A DNA stretch of 64,000 bases, taken from contig NC_012871.2 of assembly GCF_000003195.3 (NCBI RefSeq), forward strand, positions 56,721,802-56,785,801, given 5' to 3'. This stretch comes from Sorghum bicolor. Lineage: Eukaryota > Streptophyta > Magnoliopsida > Poales > Poaceae. This document shows positions 32,331-42,993 of this stretch, piece after piece. A program made the translations under genes and the position numbers. The notes beneath the pieces are model-generated. The model was not told where the DNA came from. It made no database searches and was given only the letters and a program-made list of their open reading frames with translations. Position 1 is the first letter of the stretch; each line of letters opens with the position of its first letter.

Positions 32331-32535
32331 GCACAATTAAACTATAAGATCATCATGTCAACAAACCCATAACCAATAAAGATTGCCGGCCTTCGATTCA
32401 TTATTGAATGAATCCAACGAACATTTCCATATGGTACTATAATCACAATAAAGTGATGCTTTCTGTATCTACGTGATCTAAGAAATAGCTTTAGCTACTA
32501 AAAGACACAAATTAATTAAGTAATAATATAAAATT
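32205..32535 (+). repeat. Duplicated block, partner of 37,590-37,945
   Basis: The shared phrases GTTAAAAGAAAGACACAT, AATAAAGATTGCCGGCCTTC, and CAATAAAGTGATGCTTT occur in the same order in both. They bracket the J2 locus. Confidence 0.8.
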
Positions 32536-32810
32536 TGGATTGGGCTGTTCGCGAGGAAGCTGAACGTTATCTCGTAGGTCTCTCACATCCCTCATCGGAG
32601 ATCTCTTGTTGACAGCAAAATCAATCGGCAACTAAACTTATTATTGACCTATATGTGCAAATCTGCATACACATATGTACAGACCGTCCAAACAGGAGGG
32701 TACAAGATGGCACGACAACCCGCATGTGCGGTCTCGTTTGGTTCCTTGTCTGACGTTTCAATTTGTAATGCCAATAATCCGAATGGCACGCACAACACAC
32801 AGGAATGATC
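32536..32810 (+). repeat. Third, orphan copy of the J-gene promoter block
   Basis: It matches 17,573-17,850 (upstream of J1) and 34,630-34,890 (upstream of J2), including CAAATCTGCATACACATAT, ACAGACCGTCCAAACA and TAATGCCAATAAT. No J gene follows; the sequence passes straight into the start of the copy-B block at 32,877. Confidence 0.85.
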
Positions 32811-32876
32811 ATGTGTTGAAACTAATAATGCATCATCATCAGCTAGTATATGTAACCGCCCTTTACATCGTTAGAT

Positions 32877-33444
32877 TACTAGTTAGGTGATCTTGTCTTG
32901 AGCTAGATAATGCATTATTCGTCTATGTGTGCGATAGAAACCACGGATCAGCTGGATATACGTTATATTACAAGCTGAAAACAATGGGTCGATCGCTGGG
33001 CTGGCTAGTTGTTTTCTCGCCAAGTTGCACAACTACCCCTGGATATGACAACAATCATCTTTTTTGCGGTGGCAAATCATATTATTTAATTTGCAGTGTT
33101 ACAAAGACGACTGTTTCTTCCTTCTCCAGTGGCCCTAGCTAGCTACTAGCTACAGTCCAGTGCGTACGTCTACGTACACGCGACGTCATGTGAATGTGAG
33201 CAGGGCATCACGCGTACATACATGAACTTGAGAGCCTGGAGTACCCAACCGAAGAACCTAGCTGCCGGCCGGGCGGCGGCGTGGCCACTCCGTCCATCAC
33301 TTCTTGCCGTCGCCGAATTCAATAAGCGCTAGTATCCACACATGGGAGAGAGACCGGCCGAGGCGTCCGGTACCGAGTACCGAGCATTTTATCCTGCAGC
33401 TAGTGTGCATTGGGCTGACCAGGAGGAAGCTGAACGTTGTCGCG
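32877..33444 (+). repeat. Duplicated upstream block of J-domain gene 2 (copy B)
   Basis: It matches 16,787-17,160 plus 17,400-17,590 but lacks the MITE of copy A. Confidence 0.85.
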
Positions 33445-34613
33445 TCAAGCCCCTAATTATTGACAGAGTTCTCTGCGTGCCACAAAAAAGTTCCCGTGAC
33501 ATTTGAACCATTGTTTTAGTTTCTGGTTCTTTTTGTGTCATTGCCGTCCAAACTCCATGAAACCTCCTTTAAGTAAAGGACAAAAGGACCATTATGCCCT
33601 TGGTTCACAATGTCTAAGAAATATTTTAGTTTTGTACTTGCCATTCATTTCTTTAACTATGGATTAGGAAGAAGCATTCCCTAATTAGATTCAAACAATA
33701 TACAAATTGGGAAAAAGTTCTTCCCAAATAACTCAATCGATTAAATCTAAAAACCACTAAATGTAAAAATGTTATATTTTTCAGCATGTGTACTCATGAG
33801 ATCTCCAGTGCTAGGCCGCCAGCGGATTGTTGTGCAACATCTTGAGTACGAGATTGAGAGAAGCGGCGTCCTAGAGCACAGGATCATTGGTGATTTCGTT
33901 GTCACTGTGGGTGTCGGAGGGAAGAAGAGAAAGGACGTCATGTCCATGCGTGTCTCTAGAGGATGCTCGCGTCCCAGGCGGTCCTCCTCCCGCTGCCATT
34001 GCCCTGTCCTCGTCGTGATCTTCGTGAGCAGGTGGACCCTGTCTGCCTCTACCGTTGTTGCCATGTCAAGAAAAGCCTCGCCTCCGAATGCTTCGGCACC
34101 ATCCATAGTGACCGGGAAAACCACAACGTGGGCCTCATTCTTGATGTATTATTGACGTCTAATTTGACATTGAGACAGCAAGGATGGAGGCAGATAGGCG
34201 GGGATGGCGAGAGGGAGGTGGAAGGGGAAAGCGAAGCATCAGCACCACGCTTCTTGTGCTCGGAGGATAGGGAAGTCTACTCCTTGAGGTGGATCAGGTC
34301 GGGCGAGCGTGTCCATGACCTTATGGCGCTGACCAATCGCCAAGGGGAGAGGAGGTTGGCAGAGAGACAGATGGCAAGGCAGCGAGAAAGTGCTAATGAG
34401 AAGAGAAGAGCGGCATGGAGAGAGTGAGGACATGTGACACGACCAAGGCTAAAATGGTCATTTTGTAAATACATAGGGGATAATGGCACTAATACTACGG
34501 TACTGCCACAGAGAGAAGAAGAAAAATTATTTGGATGGCATGGATACCATATAAAGTTTTTTAATCGTCTACAGAGAATTTATGTAAGATCAAGTGGCTC
34601 GGAATTATCTCAA
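33445..34613. mobile_element. Mutator-like (Pack-MULE-like) insertion in the J2 promoter
   Basis: The copy A/B alignment is interrupted exactly here. GTTGTCGCG (33,436-33,444) and GTTGTCGTA (34,614-34,622) flank it as a possible 9-bp TSD. The ends are degenerate inverted repeats: AAAGGACCATTATGCCCTTG (33,576-33,601) against the reverse complement of 34,440-34,465 (AATGACCATTTTAGCCTTGG). The interior (33,780-34,430) is GC-rich with overlapping open frames on both strands. It could be a captured gene fragment, but no family is recognisable. Confidence 0.55.
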
Positions 34614-35087
34614 GTTGTCGTAGTGTTAGGTCTCTCTCACTCAATCCCTTATCGGAGCTCTCTTTTTTTTCGAGCAATTATCAGAGATCTCTTGTTGACA
34701 GCAAAATCAGTCGGCAATCAAACTGACCTATGCAAATCTGCATACACATATATACAGACCGTCCAAACAGGAGGGTACAAGATGGCACGACAATCCGCAC
34801 GCGCGGTCTCACTTCGTTGCTTGTCTGCCGTGTTTCAGTTTGCAATGCCAACAATCCGAATGGCACGCACAGCACACACACACCTACTCTCTTTGACCTC
34901 AACGCATCATAGCTTTGCCGTCTCCATCCTAGAACCATCCGTTTGCAAAACTCCATTCCTATCCATCGGTCCGCCCCGCCACAGCTCGCCGACGATGTCA
35001 CGATGGCGACGTTCGCAGCCACCCGTGCAAAACGCGTAATCTGGCCCCGCCTCGTTTGTCTCATCTTCTGGCCGCCCTGCCAACGAC
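34614..35087 (+). promoter_or_regulatory. Proximal promoter of J-domain gene 2 (duplicated block)
   Basis: It corresponds to 17,590-17,980 upstream of J1, with shared TCTGCATACACATATATACAGACCGTCC and GATGGCGACGTTCGCAGCCACCC sequence. It continues without interruption into the TATA box through CTGCCAACGACTATATA, the empty site for CACTA 1. Confidence 0.75.
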
Positions 35088-35096
35088 TATATATAC
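35088..35096 (+). promoter_or_regulatory. TATA box of J-domain gene 2
   Basis: TATATATAC lies 77 bp upstream of ATG 35,165 and is directly continuous with its own proximal promoter. Confidence 0.8.
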
Positions 35097-35164
35097 ACGC
35101 CTGGCTTGCTTTATTTCTTCGATCAGCTAGCTGCCTAGCTATACCTAACCTGCAAGCCTACGGT

Positions 35165-35662
35165 ATGGCCACCAGCACCATTCCGATGCCGACGACGAGC
35201 TCAGGCAGGATGACCAAAACTGCCGTGTTTTCCCGGAGGATCAGCCACTGCAAGGTGAAGGCCGTGGCTACATCGCCAAGGGCTTTATGCCCCAAGGGAA
35301 GCATGACAGACTACTACAAGGTGCTGTCGCTGGAGCACTCGGCGGCCGTGGGCGCGGAGGAGATCAAGCGCGCGTACCGGCGGCTGGCGCTGCGGTACCA
35401 CCCCGACGTGTGCCCGCCGTCGCGTCGCGGCGAGTCCACGGAGCTCTTCCTCGAGCTGCGTCGCGCCTACGAGACGCTGTCCGACCCGGCGCAGAGGCTC
35501 CGGTACGACGCCGAGCTGAGGGCGGGCGGCGAGGACCCGGCCGCCGGTGTTGCGTTCGCGAGGGACGTGTGGGAGGCGCAGCTGTGTGCGCTGCGCGCGC
35601 GCTCCGAGCAGCGGCAGAGCGCGAGGAGCGGTGGCGTGCGCACTCGCAGGGCACGCGCATGA
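35165..35662 (+). CDS. Chloroplast-type small J-domain protein (DnaJ11-like), gene J2
   Basis: 165 aa, single exon. The N-terminal Ser/Thr/Arg-rich putative transit peptide is about four residues shorter than in J1 and clearly diverged. The J domain (about residues 49-118) has the same motifs as J1: DYYKVLSLEH, the HPD loop in LRYHPDVCP, and ELRRAYETLSDP. From GSMTDYY to ARSGGVR the DNA is almost identical to J1, even at third positions. The C-terminus differs (RTRRARA against RQPF), from a change right after SGGVR. The frame stays open upstream of the ATG, but the homologous start and the TATA position favour 35,165. Likely function: stromal Hsp70 co-chaperone. Confidence 0.92.
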   Translation: MATSTIPMPTTSSGRMTKTAVFSRRISHCKVKAVATSPRALCPKGSMTDYYKVLSLEHSAAVGAEEIKRAYRRLALRYHPDVCPPSRRGESTELFLELRRAYETLSDPAQRLRYDAELRAGGEDPAAGVAFARDVWEAQLCALRARSEQRQSARSGGVRTRRARA

Positions 35663-36030
35663 AAGCACACGGATAGGGGGTGTTATCTGGTTATTCATTC
35701 TTTCACGTTTCGCCAGAAGGCGACTCGTGACATCTGGTTTTACTACGTTTGAGTAGTAATTCGTTCTTTTCGGGGATCTTTGTCCTGTTTAATGTGAAAG
35801 GCAGTGTGTACAATTTTTTTATCGAACAAAGTAAACACGCCCATGCACAAACTGCTGATCTAATTAAACTTCATGAGGTGGTGATTAGTTTGTTACTTAT
35901 TTTGCTAACCGTCGCATTACAATCTGTTTGTCGTAATGTTTACGACGACGAGAAAAAGTTCAAATTACTCCGTGCAAATCTGGTCTATATATGTGCCTGT
36001 GCTCTAAGCTACATGTGCACATGTGCTATA

Positions 36031-36637
36031 GGCTCCCTTTGAAACACAAGAATAAAAAAATACAAGAATAGTACATAAATGGGATATGAATACATATAGA
36101 AAATAGAGAAATGAAAATATATGATTTTTTTGCGAGACTTGGCTACAAACACTCACCCCTATGAACACACGCACGTACACCGTACCCTACCTCTATTAGG
36201 ACCTCCGAAGAACCAATTTGAACTGGCAGATCTCAAAATTGACGAAATCACCACTGGCGCCTCGCTATCGACGGGCAAGTCGACTACCATTAAGAGAATA
36301 GCATCGTTAAAACCTGGAATAAATCCAGAAAAATACGAACACATGTCGGTCGGAGACTTGTACCGGAGTAGACAAGTTCCACCACAAGTAACCCAACCAG
36401 CTTTGTAGGAATAGGTGTTTGGATCAACTGTAGGAAAAAACACAGGAAGCAAGAAAATGAGGTTTGAATGGATACTTTTTCCCTATAGTTTTTCTATAAA
36501 ATCAAGAACAATGAAAAGTTTCCTACGTTTTTCATGAAGATGATTCATGAGAACCAAATGGTGCTACAATAACTGAATTCATATAAGAATATGAATCCTA
36601 CATTTTTTCTTTGTTTTCCCACAATCCAAAGGGAGCT
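36031..36637. mobile_element. MITE with GCTCCCTTTG ends, interrupted by a SINE
   Basis: Left end GCTCCCTTTGAAACACAAGAA and right end CCAAAGGGAGC form inverted repeats. The outer arms carry ACAGGAAGCAAGAAAATGAGG-type sequence familiar from grass MITEs. Without the inner SINE it would be about 320 bp. Confidence 0.5.
36121..36407 (-). mobile_element. SINE-like element nested in the MITE
   Basis: On the minus strand it begins CTGGTTGGGTTACTTGTGGTGG. It has a weak B-box-like GGTACAAGTCTCC, continues with TTTTTCTGGATTTATTCCAGG and GTGTTCATAGGGGTGAGTGT, and ends CAAGTCTCGCAAAAAAA. This matches my memory of a widespread grass SINE-like repeat with a short A tail. The A box is not clear. Confidence 0.5.
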
Positions 36638-36639
36638 TA

Positions 36640-37589
36640 TGTTTGATTTCAGTTCATTTAGTTTTGAGATTGTTTTGTGATATATTTGGATTTTCCGGGA
36701 TAGATCTCCTACCATATAGATATATATGGCCACGACCACTTGAGGGCTCTATCCAATTGCACCAATCAATCTATAAATTTAATTTTCACTATATCTTCTC
36801 CTTTGCCCTACTTTTCTAACCCCCTGTTGTTGTTCCTTTCTTGATCCGATGACCAACGGAAGCACTCTAGGTTTGGAGGCCAACCTAGTGCAACCCTGTT
36901 GCTGACATCCTCGCCCTAGGATCCCTCTCGGATAATAGTTTTGATGGTTTCTTTTCTAGTTTGTCAGAAACTAGTCTTTCTTTCTCACGCAAGCACGGTA
37001 GTTATCCTATGTTGGTTTACTTGTAAACCTAGTCAATCTTCATCGTGAAATCATGATAGTTATATGTCTCCTGAGCCAGTGTCTAAAGATCTTCCCAACG
37101 AAAATCAAAGCACCAAACAAAGTGTCGAGTAATTCCGGCAAGATTCTCCATCTCCAGACTTTAACAATATATTTGGTTTGGGTAACCGAAGCATATGAAA
37201 CTATCCGAACCTGTATCTGAACCTAAATACGGTGTTTTGTTTGACGCACAGAGTCTACTTGGAGCGAATTCACGATGGCTGTGTTGATGATGAACAAGAT
37301 CTAAAGGAAATTGTTAGGCTACACAAGGGCCAGGCGCGGAGCAGGTATGGGAACAGAGCAGGGTCGTTTGTGTTAGTGGATAGAAGAAAATGGCGGTTGG
37401 GCTAGAGAAAGTTTTTTTAATCAAACTAGAGAAAGGGATTTGAAATAGTGATTGCCTGATGACGTTAGGTAGCATGGTGGAGGGCCTGGACATGGTGGCC
37501 GAGAGACCGGCGGCGACGGCAGCCGGCCGGCGGGAGGTTGGGACAAGTGCCATAATTTGTGGACGCCAGATTTCAGGCATCTCAAATTA
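36640..37589. other. Intergenic region, no gene seen
   Basis: No convincing ORF; the minus-strand frames at 37,314-37,603 have no family signature. Confidence 0.35.
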
Positions 37590-37945
37590 ATTTGAAGCGC
37601 CATAATAAATGTTAAAAGAAAGACACATGACTATGAGTTGGGAACCGATTTGCTTTGTGTCTGTATCTTGTATTGTGTCTTATACTATGGATTCATTCAA
37701 GTCGAGAAGAATTCAGATATCGACCTCAACGCATGCACATATTTAAATTAGAAAGATCACGTCAACAAACCAGTGAGATCAATAAAGATTGCCGGCCTTC
37801 TCGGTTGATTAAATGCATATCCACCGAACTTTTTCTATGCGTGGTACTGTAATAACAATAAAGTGATGCTTTATCTATCGACTCGATCTAGGTATAGCTT
37901 TAGCTGATACTAATGGACAAAATTTAAGTGATACAGAATTTGGAT
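37590..37945 (+). repeat. Duplicated block, partner of 32,205-32,535
   Basis: Same ordered phrases as the partner, with about 80-85% similarity by eye. Confidence 0.8.
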
Positions 37946-38996
37946 GATTTTTGCACATTGTTACTCCTGATCAATTAAAATCAAATATATGTCCGTAGGA
38001 GGATACCGCACTACTAGAAGGGAAATTCGGTCTGGAGGTATGATCATATATATTATTATGTTAATCTAGCAACGATCATTTTTATAAGATGTTTTGGGTC
38101 ATCATACACTGAGACATAGATAAGGATAGATGAAAGTTTGATTAATAATATGTTAAACAACGAGGGCCGATTTCTGCAACTAACCCTACGTACTCCAAAA
38201 GATAGGAACTGCATAAGACACGAACAACCTTTTGCAAGAAGATTTCAAGGAGGAGGTCCTTTCTTTTTAAAAAACTTCAATTATGAACCCTGTCTTTATG
38301 TTGCAACTTGCAGCTGAACCTACAATCTGATGTGCGATCACCTATAGCTAGCTATCTTTGTTTAGTTGGGCTTAGTCCAATCTTATTTTAATTAAATTAA
38401 ATAAACCTTAAGATCCATATAAAATACTTACTGTAAAAGGGTTAATCCCGCTACGGCCATTGGTGAGGAAATAGCAGGCTATAGCAGGACTACCAGCTGC
38501 TTAAAAAGGTTGACACTAAGTTAAGTGTTTAGGACTGCTCCAATCCATGATTTTTTAGTTTCGCTCTATGTTTTTTAGTCAAACCAGACTTAGCTCTACG
38601 TAAGTATGCTCCATAAAAAACGCGAAGTTATGAGAGTACCTAAAAGAGATGCTCCATAATAAACTCGAGGTTTTTTAAAGTTGTTTCATGATAGAGTTTG
38701 TGCAGCATTCTTAAACAGCCCCTAAGTCCTGTAGCCCGATATTATTTTCAACAAGATCCAAAATGCAAAGACTAACTGAAGTTGAAGGGTGGCAATCGTG
38801 TGTGCCACGAGCGAAAAAAATTACAACTTCAAAGTATAAGAATTGAAATAAAAATCAATATATTTTTGGTGAAGCGCTCATGTAGAGGTTATTCAGTCGA
38901 GTTTGGCCCAAACCATAGCCTAATGAAATCTAATTTAATTATGGTTTGGACGATTACATCATGTATCTCAAGCTTATCAAATATCCGATTTGCTTC
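37946..38996. other. Intergenic region, no gene seen
   Basis: AT-rich, with no ORF of note. Around 38,535-38,720 the phrases ATGCTCCATAAAAAACG and ATGCTCCATAATAAACTCG repeat, possibly from an old MITE. Confidence 0.35.
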
Positions 38997-38999
38997 TTA

Positions 39000-39196
39000 G
39001 GGCAGCTCCAGTGTGCATGCGAAGCGAACCGAGGAGAGAGAGAAATGCTACTTGTTTATTGTTTGATGTGGGTCCTATGAGCACAAAAACGAACCGAACA
39101 CTAAAGCTGTGCTGCTTCACTTGCAAACGATTTCAAAGGCTGCATGCGTTGCCTGACAAATGCTGCTTTTGGTTCGCCATCACACTGGAGCTGCTC
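39000..39196. mobile_element. Tourist-like MITE (197 bp), TSD TTA
   Basis: It begins GGGCAGCTCCAGTGTG and ends CACACTGGAGCTGCTC, a near-perfect inverted pair, flanked by TTA at 38,997-38,999 and 39,197-39,199. Confidence 0.85.
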
Positions 39197-39865
39197 TTAG
39201 TACGAGTTTTACTTGATTGATCGATATCCATCTAGTAATATTTCTGTTATAATAAACTTATGCATACATGTGCGTGTGTCGAAAAGAATACGAGATAGAA
39301 GAAATACAAAAAGTATAGAAAAAGAGCAAAATGGACCAGACCTAGCCACAAAAGCTAGCATGTCTACCAATATACCGCATGGCCCAAGTATGTGGCCTGC
39401 CAAAGGCCTGACAGTGCAACCTCTATGTCTTCCTTTTTGATCTCATGCACTAAAGTGGGCTCTCGTCCAAAGTGAGCCTACCAGCTCTCCACACGATTCA
39501 TTGCCAACACCCTTCTCTTGAGGGCACTTTCCACGCCGACGAAGACCCTGATATCACCGTCACCGCCAATTAACGAAGATCCTGACGCCACTGCGCCACC
39601 GCCGGCACCCCTAGTTCGTCTCTGAGGGTAGAGCTGGGGCTCCAACATGATCCCAACAAGGGGACCCATGTTTGGGCACATTTTTTAGCATCACGAAGTT
39701 TTCATTAATTCACGACAGAAGTATGATTAGTGGTTGCTAGTTCGGTTAACCAAACTGGAACATAGTCAAGCCAAAAGGAGCGCTCGGTGGCCGACACCAT
39801 ACAAGCGCAGTAATGGGCCACCGAGTTAGCTTTCCTACACATCCACTCAACTCTAAAATTACTAA

Positions 39866-40108
39866 GGCATTGTTTAGTTCACCCCAAAAACCAAAAAGTT
39901 TTCAAGATTCTCTGTCATGTCGAATCTTTCGACATATGCATGAAGCATTAAATATAGACGAAAATAAAAACTAATTGCATAGTTTAACTACAAATCGCCG
40001 AGAAGAATCTTTTGATCCTAGTTAGTCCATGATTGGACAATATTTGCCACAAATAAACGAAAGTATTACAGTAGCGAAATAAAAAAAAAATCGCATCTAA
40101 ACAAGGCC
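39866..40108. mobile_element. Tourist-like MITE family copy 3, TSD TAA
   Basis: Ends GGCATTGTTTAGTTC and CTAAACAAGGCC; TAA on both sides (39,863-39,865 and 40,109-40,111). Confidence 0.85.
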
Positions 40109-40111
40109 TAA

Positions 40112-41390
40112 AACTCCTGTCTAGCTCTGTGATATTAAAACAGAGACCGCTAATAGATGATCTCATGCACGAGGGGTCCTCCAGAAGGGACTACAAGCCC
40201 TGGCAATCAATCTCAGGAACAACACGGTCACAGCCAACCTCCAGAGCTAGCTCCAGCCCTTCCTTCGCCGCAAGCCCGCAAAGCCTCGGTCGTCAGAATA
40301 CCATCAAACCAACCGTGCTGCTGCCGATGAGGCTGGCGTGGTGCTTGTCTATTAATGCATTCGAGATCAAGTAAACTCTGTCACCTATGAACGAAGATTA
40401 CCGACCTGCCTTTACTTTTAATTAATTTTAATGCAAAAATCGTATCTAACAAGTATAAGATCTCCAATAACCATCAACAAATGATGGTTTCTCATTGTGG
40501 CATGCATTCTTGATACCGTCGTTTGCATAGATCAGACATATTTCTGTGAAGTTTCACAAGAAAACATGTTTCTGCAACAATGGCAATCAAACTCAACAGT
40601 TCTAGTATGGACCCTCTAGTCAAATGACTATGATTTCTTGCTGCCGGTGTTCTCATTAGAGAAGCCAAATTTCTTATTTCTATGAATTTTGTGCATATAG
40701 ATATGGTCCATGCGCCATGATTTTGTAATAGTTGTGCTCATGAACTTGCTCGTGTTAGCTTGAGTTGGGACCTGGATCAATCCTACGTGTGGATTTGATC
40801 TCCTCCTAGAGTTTGTAATTTCTTAGGTAACTCAGAACTCAAGTGAACCTATGAGAATGCAATAAAATGATTGCTCTGTTTTAAAAAAATCGACCTCGTG
40901 TCCTTTCCTCCAATAATTCACGCCTTGGTCGTCTCAGCGAGTGCGTTATGTGCCCATTGAGCTACACAATGCTGATGACCGGGAGGATATCGATGGCCTC
41001 ACACGGTCACGCCATTTTTCGCCAACATGCATTGCAAAGGGCGAAGGGTTTGCCACTTCACGTGAACTTTGTCACTTCACGCGAACGCGAACTTGCAGGA
41101 GTCTCAATGGGATCCAAACATCCAGTGTCTTCTGTTTCATAACAAAAATTCCCTCGCCGCCGGTAAAACTGAGACTCGGGGACTTTGGAGACCGGCTAGT
41201 CAAGGCCTCTTTATTCATTCATTTCACACAAAATGTAGTACATCCCAGTAAACAACAGATGCCATATGAGTCAAGGGTCCTTCAGATATAATGAATGAAC
41301 TGGGAAAAAAATAAAGGCACTTTGGTCGTGCTTTATTGAAGCACAATCATTAATCAAAGAATGAATCAGAAGACGGATCGTCTACTCTGT
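40112..41390. other. Region 3' of J3, no further gene seen
   Basis: No coding signature in about 1.3 kb. The last 150 bp probably holds the 3' UTR of J3. Confidence 0.35.
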
Positions 41391-41411
41391 TGTCCCGCGT
41401 CGTGCACCCAA

Positions 41412-41930
41412 TCAAACCGGCCGCTGCGGCTGGCTGCTCCGCGCTCGCTGCCGTTGCTCGGAGCGCGCGCGCAGCACGCTCAGCTGGGACTCCCACACGC
41501 TCCTCGCGCACGCAACGCCGGGCCTGGGCCTCGCCACCTCCCCGCCGTCTGTCGTCCTCAGGCCGGCGTCGTACCGAACCCTCCGCGCCGGGTCGGAGAG
41601 CGTCTCGTAGGCGCGCCGCAGCTCGAGGAAGTGCTCCGTGGACTCGGCGCGCCGCGACGGCGGGCACACGTCGGGGTGGTGCCGCAGCGCCAGCCGCCGG
41701 TACGCGCGCTTGATCTCCTCCGCGCCCACGTCGGGCCGGTGCTCCAGGGACAGCACCTTGTAGTAGTCCCTCCTCATGCTCTCGGTCTCGGAACCCCGTC
41801 CCGTCGACGACGTTGCCGTCGCCATTGCTGTCACGTTGCAACGGCGGCGGCTCTTCCGGCCAAAGACGGTGGCGGTGCTAACCGTGGTACTGGTAGCGCA
41901 TCGCACGAAGGGGATGGTGCCGGTGCTCAT
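41412..41930 (-). CDS. Chloroplast-type small J-domain protein (DnaJ11-like), gene J3
   Basis: 172 aa, single exon on the minus strand. The N-terminus MSTGTIPFVRCATSTTVSTA followed by Arg/Lys/Thr-rich sequence fits a plastid transit peptide. The J domain (about residues 54-123) has DYYKVLSLEHRPDVGAEEIK, the HPD loop in LRHHPDVCP, and FLELRRAYETLSDPARRVRYD. It is a diverged paralogue of J1/J2. The frame continues 56 codons upstream of 41,930, but the TATA box lies inside that extension, so ATG 41,930 is chosen. Opposite orientation and greater divergence suggest it predates the J1/J2 duplication. Confidence 0.92.
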   Translation of the reverse strand: MSTGTIPFVRCATSTTVSTATVFGRKSRRRCNVTAMATATSSTGRGSETESMRRDYYKVLSLEHRPDVGAEEIKRAYRRLALRHHPDVCPPSRRAESTEHFLELRRAYETLSDPARRVRYDAGLRTTDGGEVARPRPGVACARSVWESQLSVLRARSEQRQRARSSQPQRPV

Positions 41931-42042
41931 GGCTAGCTTGCTGCCTGAGATGTAGGCGCAACACACACACAGGTTGTATTTGCTGGTGACTGATCGAGAG
42001 CGATCGATGATGGAGCTGCGGCGGAGATCGATGGCTATGGCG

Positions 42043-42052
42043 TGTATATATA
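42043..42052 (-). promoter_or_regulatory. TATA box of J-domain gene 3
   Basis: The minus strand reads CTATATATACACG about 115 bp upstream of the ATG, within the same CTATATATACACGCC context as gene 2. Confidence 0.75.
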
Positions 42053-42368
42053 GTGGCGGGCCGGGCGACAGGTAGGAGACGGCGCAGGGACAAGACAAAC
42101 GAATCGAGCTGGTGGTACGCGGTTTCGCACGGACGGCTGCCTGGCAACGTCGCTGTAGTCGCCTAGCCTTGTCGCGGCGGACCGGTGAAATGGAGTTTTG
42201 CCCATGGATGGTACTGGGATTGGAGACGGCAAAGATGTACGCATCGGTTTTGGGTAGGAAATAGATTATTTTGGGGGAAGGAAGACAAAAGAGGATTGTG
42301 CCAGCTTGTATGTTGTATCCGCATATTCGCTGGGTCTGCTTGATGAGGCAAAAGAAGATTGCAACTTA

Positions 42369-42600
42369 GGCCTTGTTCAGTTCACAATTTTTTTTGGATT
42401 TCGATACTATAGCACTTTCGTTTTTATTTGACAAACATTGTCCAATCATAGAGTAACTAGGCTTAAAAGATTCGTCTCGCGGTTTACGAATAAACTGTGC
42501 AAGTAGTTTTTATTTTCATATATATTTAATGCACCGTGCATGTGCCGCAAGATTCGATGTGATGGGGAATCTTGAAAATTTTTGAGAACTAAATAAGGCC
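42369..42600. mobile_element. Tourist-like MITE family copy 4, TSD TTA
   Basis: GGCCTTGTTCAGTTC to GAACTAAATAAGGCC, flanked by TTA on both sides. It lies about 300 bp upstream of the J3 TATA box. Confidence 0.9.
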
Positions 42601-42615
42601 TTATACTAGCTAGTA

Positions 42616-42877
42616 CTCCCTCCATCCCAAATTGTGTAAGTCATTCCAAGAATCTTGTAGAGTCAAAGCATTTTCATGTTTGACCAAATTTATAGAGAAA
42701 AATACTAAGATTTGTAACGTAAAGTGAATATATTTTGAAAATATAATTAAGAAAAAATCTAATGATACTTAGTTGGTATCATAATAATTATTATTTTATC
42801 ATATAAATTTGGTCAAAATTAGAAAAGTTTGACTCTTCGAGAATCTTGGAATAACTTATAATTTGAGATGCAGGGAG
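42616..42877. mobile_element. Stowaway MITE (262 bp), TSD TA
   Basis: CTCCCTCCATCCCAAATT at one end and its inverted copy AATTTGAGATGCAGGGAG at the other, with TA on both sides. The CTCCCTCC terminus is the Stowaway (Tc1/mariner) hallmark. Confidence 0.93.
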
Positions 42878-42993
42878 TAATAAGTATTGCAAGTGATTGC
42901 CAAATGATCAGCAATGACGTTTGTGCGCACAGACTGTATACTAGTAAGTACGTATTGCACAAGTGATGGCCAAGTGATCGCACAATTTCCATG

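Noticed and set aside
34943..35662. 239-codon extended start for J2
   Set aside because: The extension includes the TATA box and promoter; the ATG at 35,165 aligns with J1.
41361..41936. 191-codon plus-strand ORF opposite J3
   Set aside because: Antisense shadow of a GC-rich J-domain gene; the HPD-containing frame is on the minus strand.
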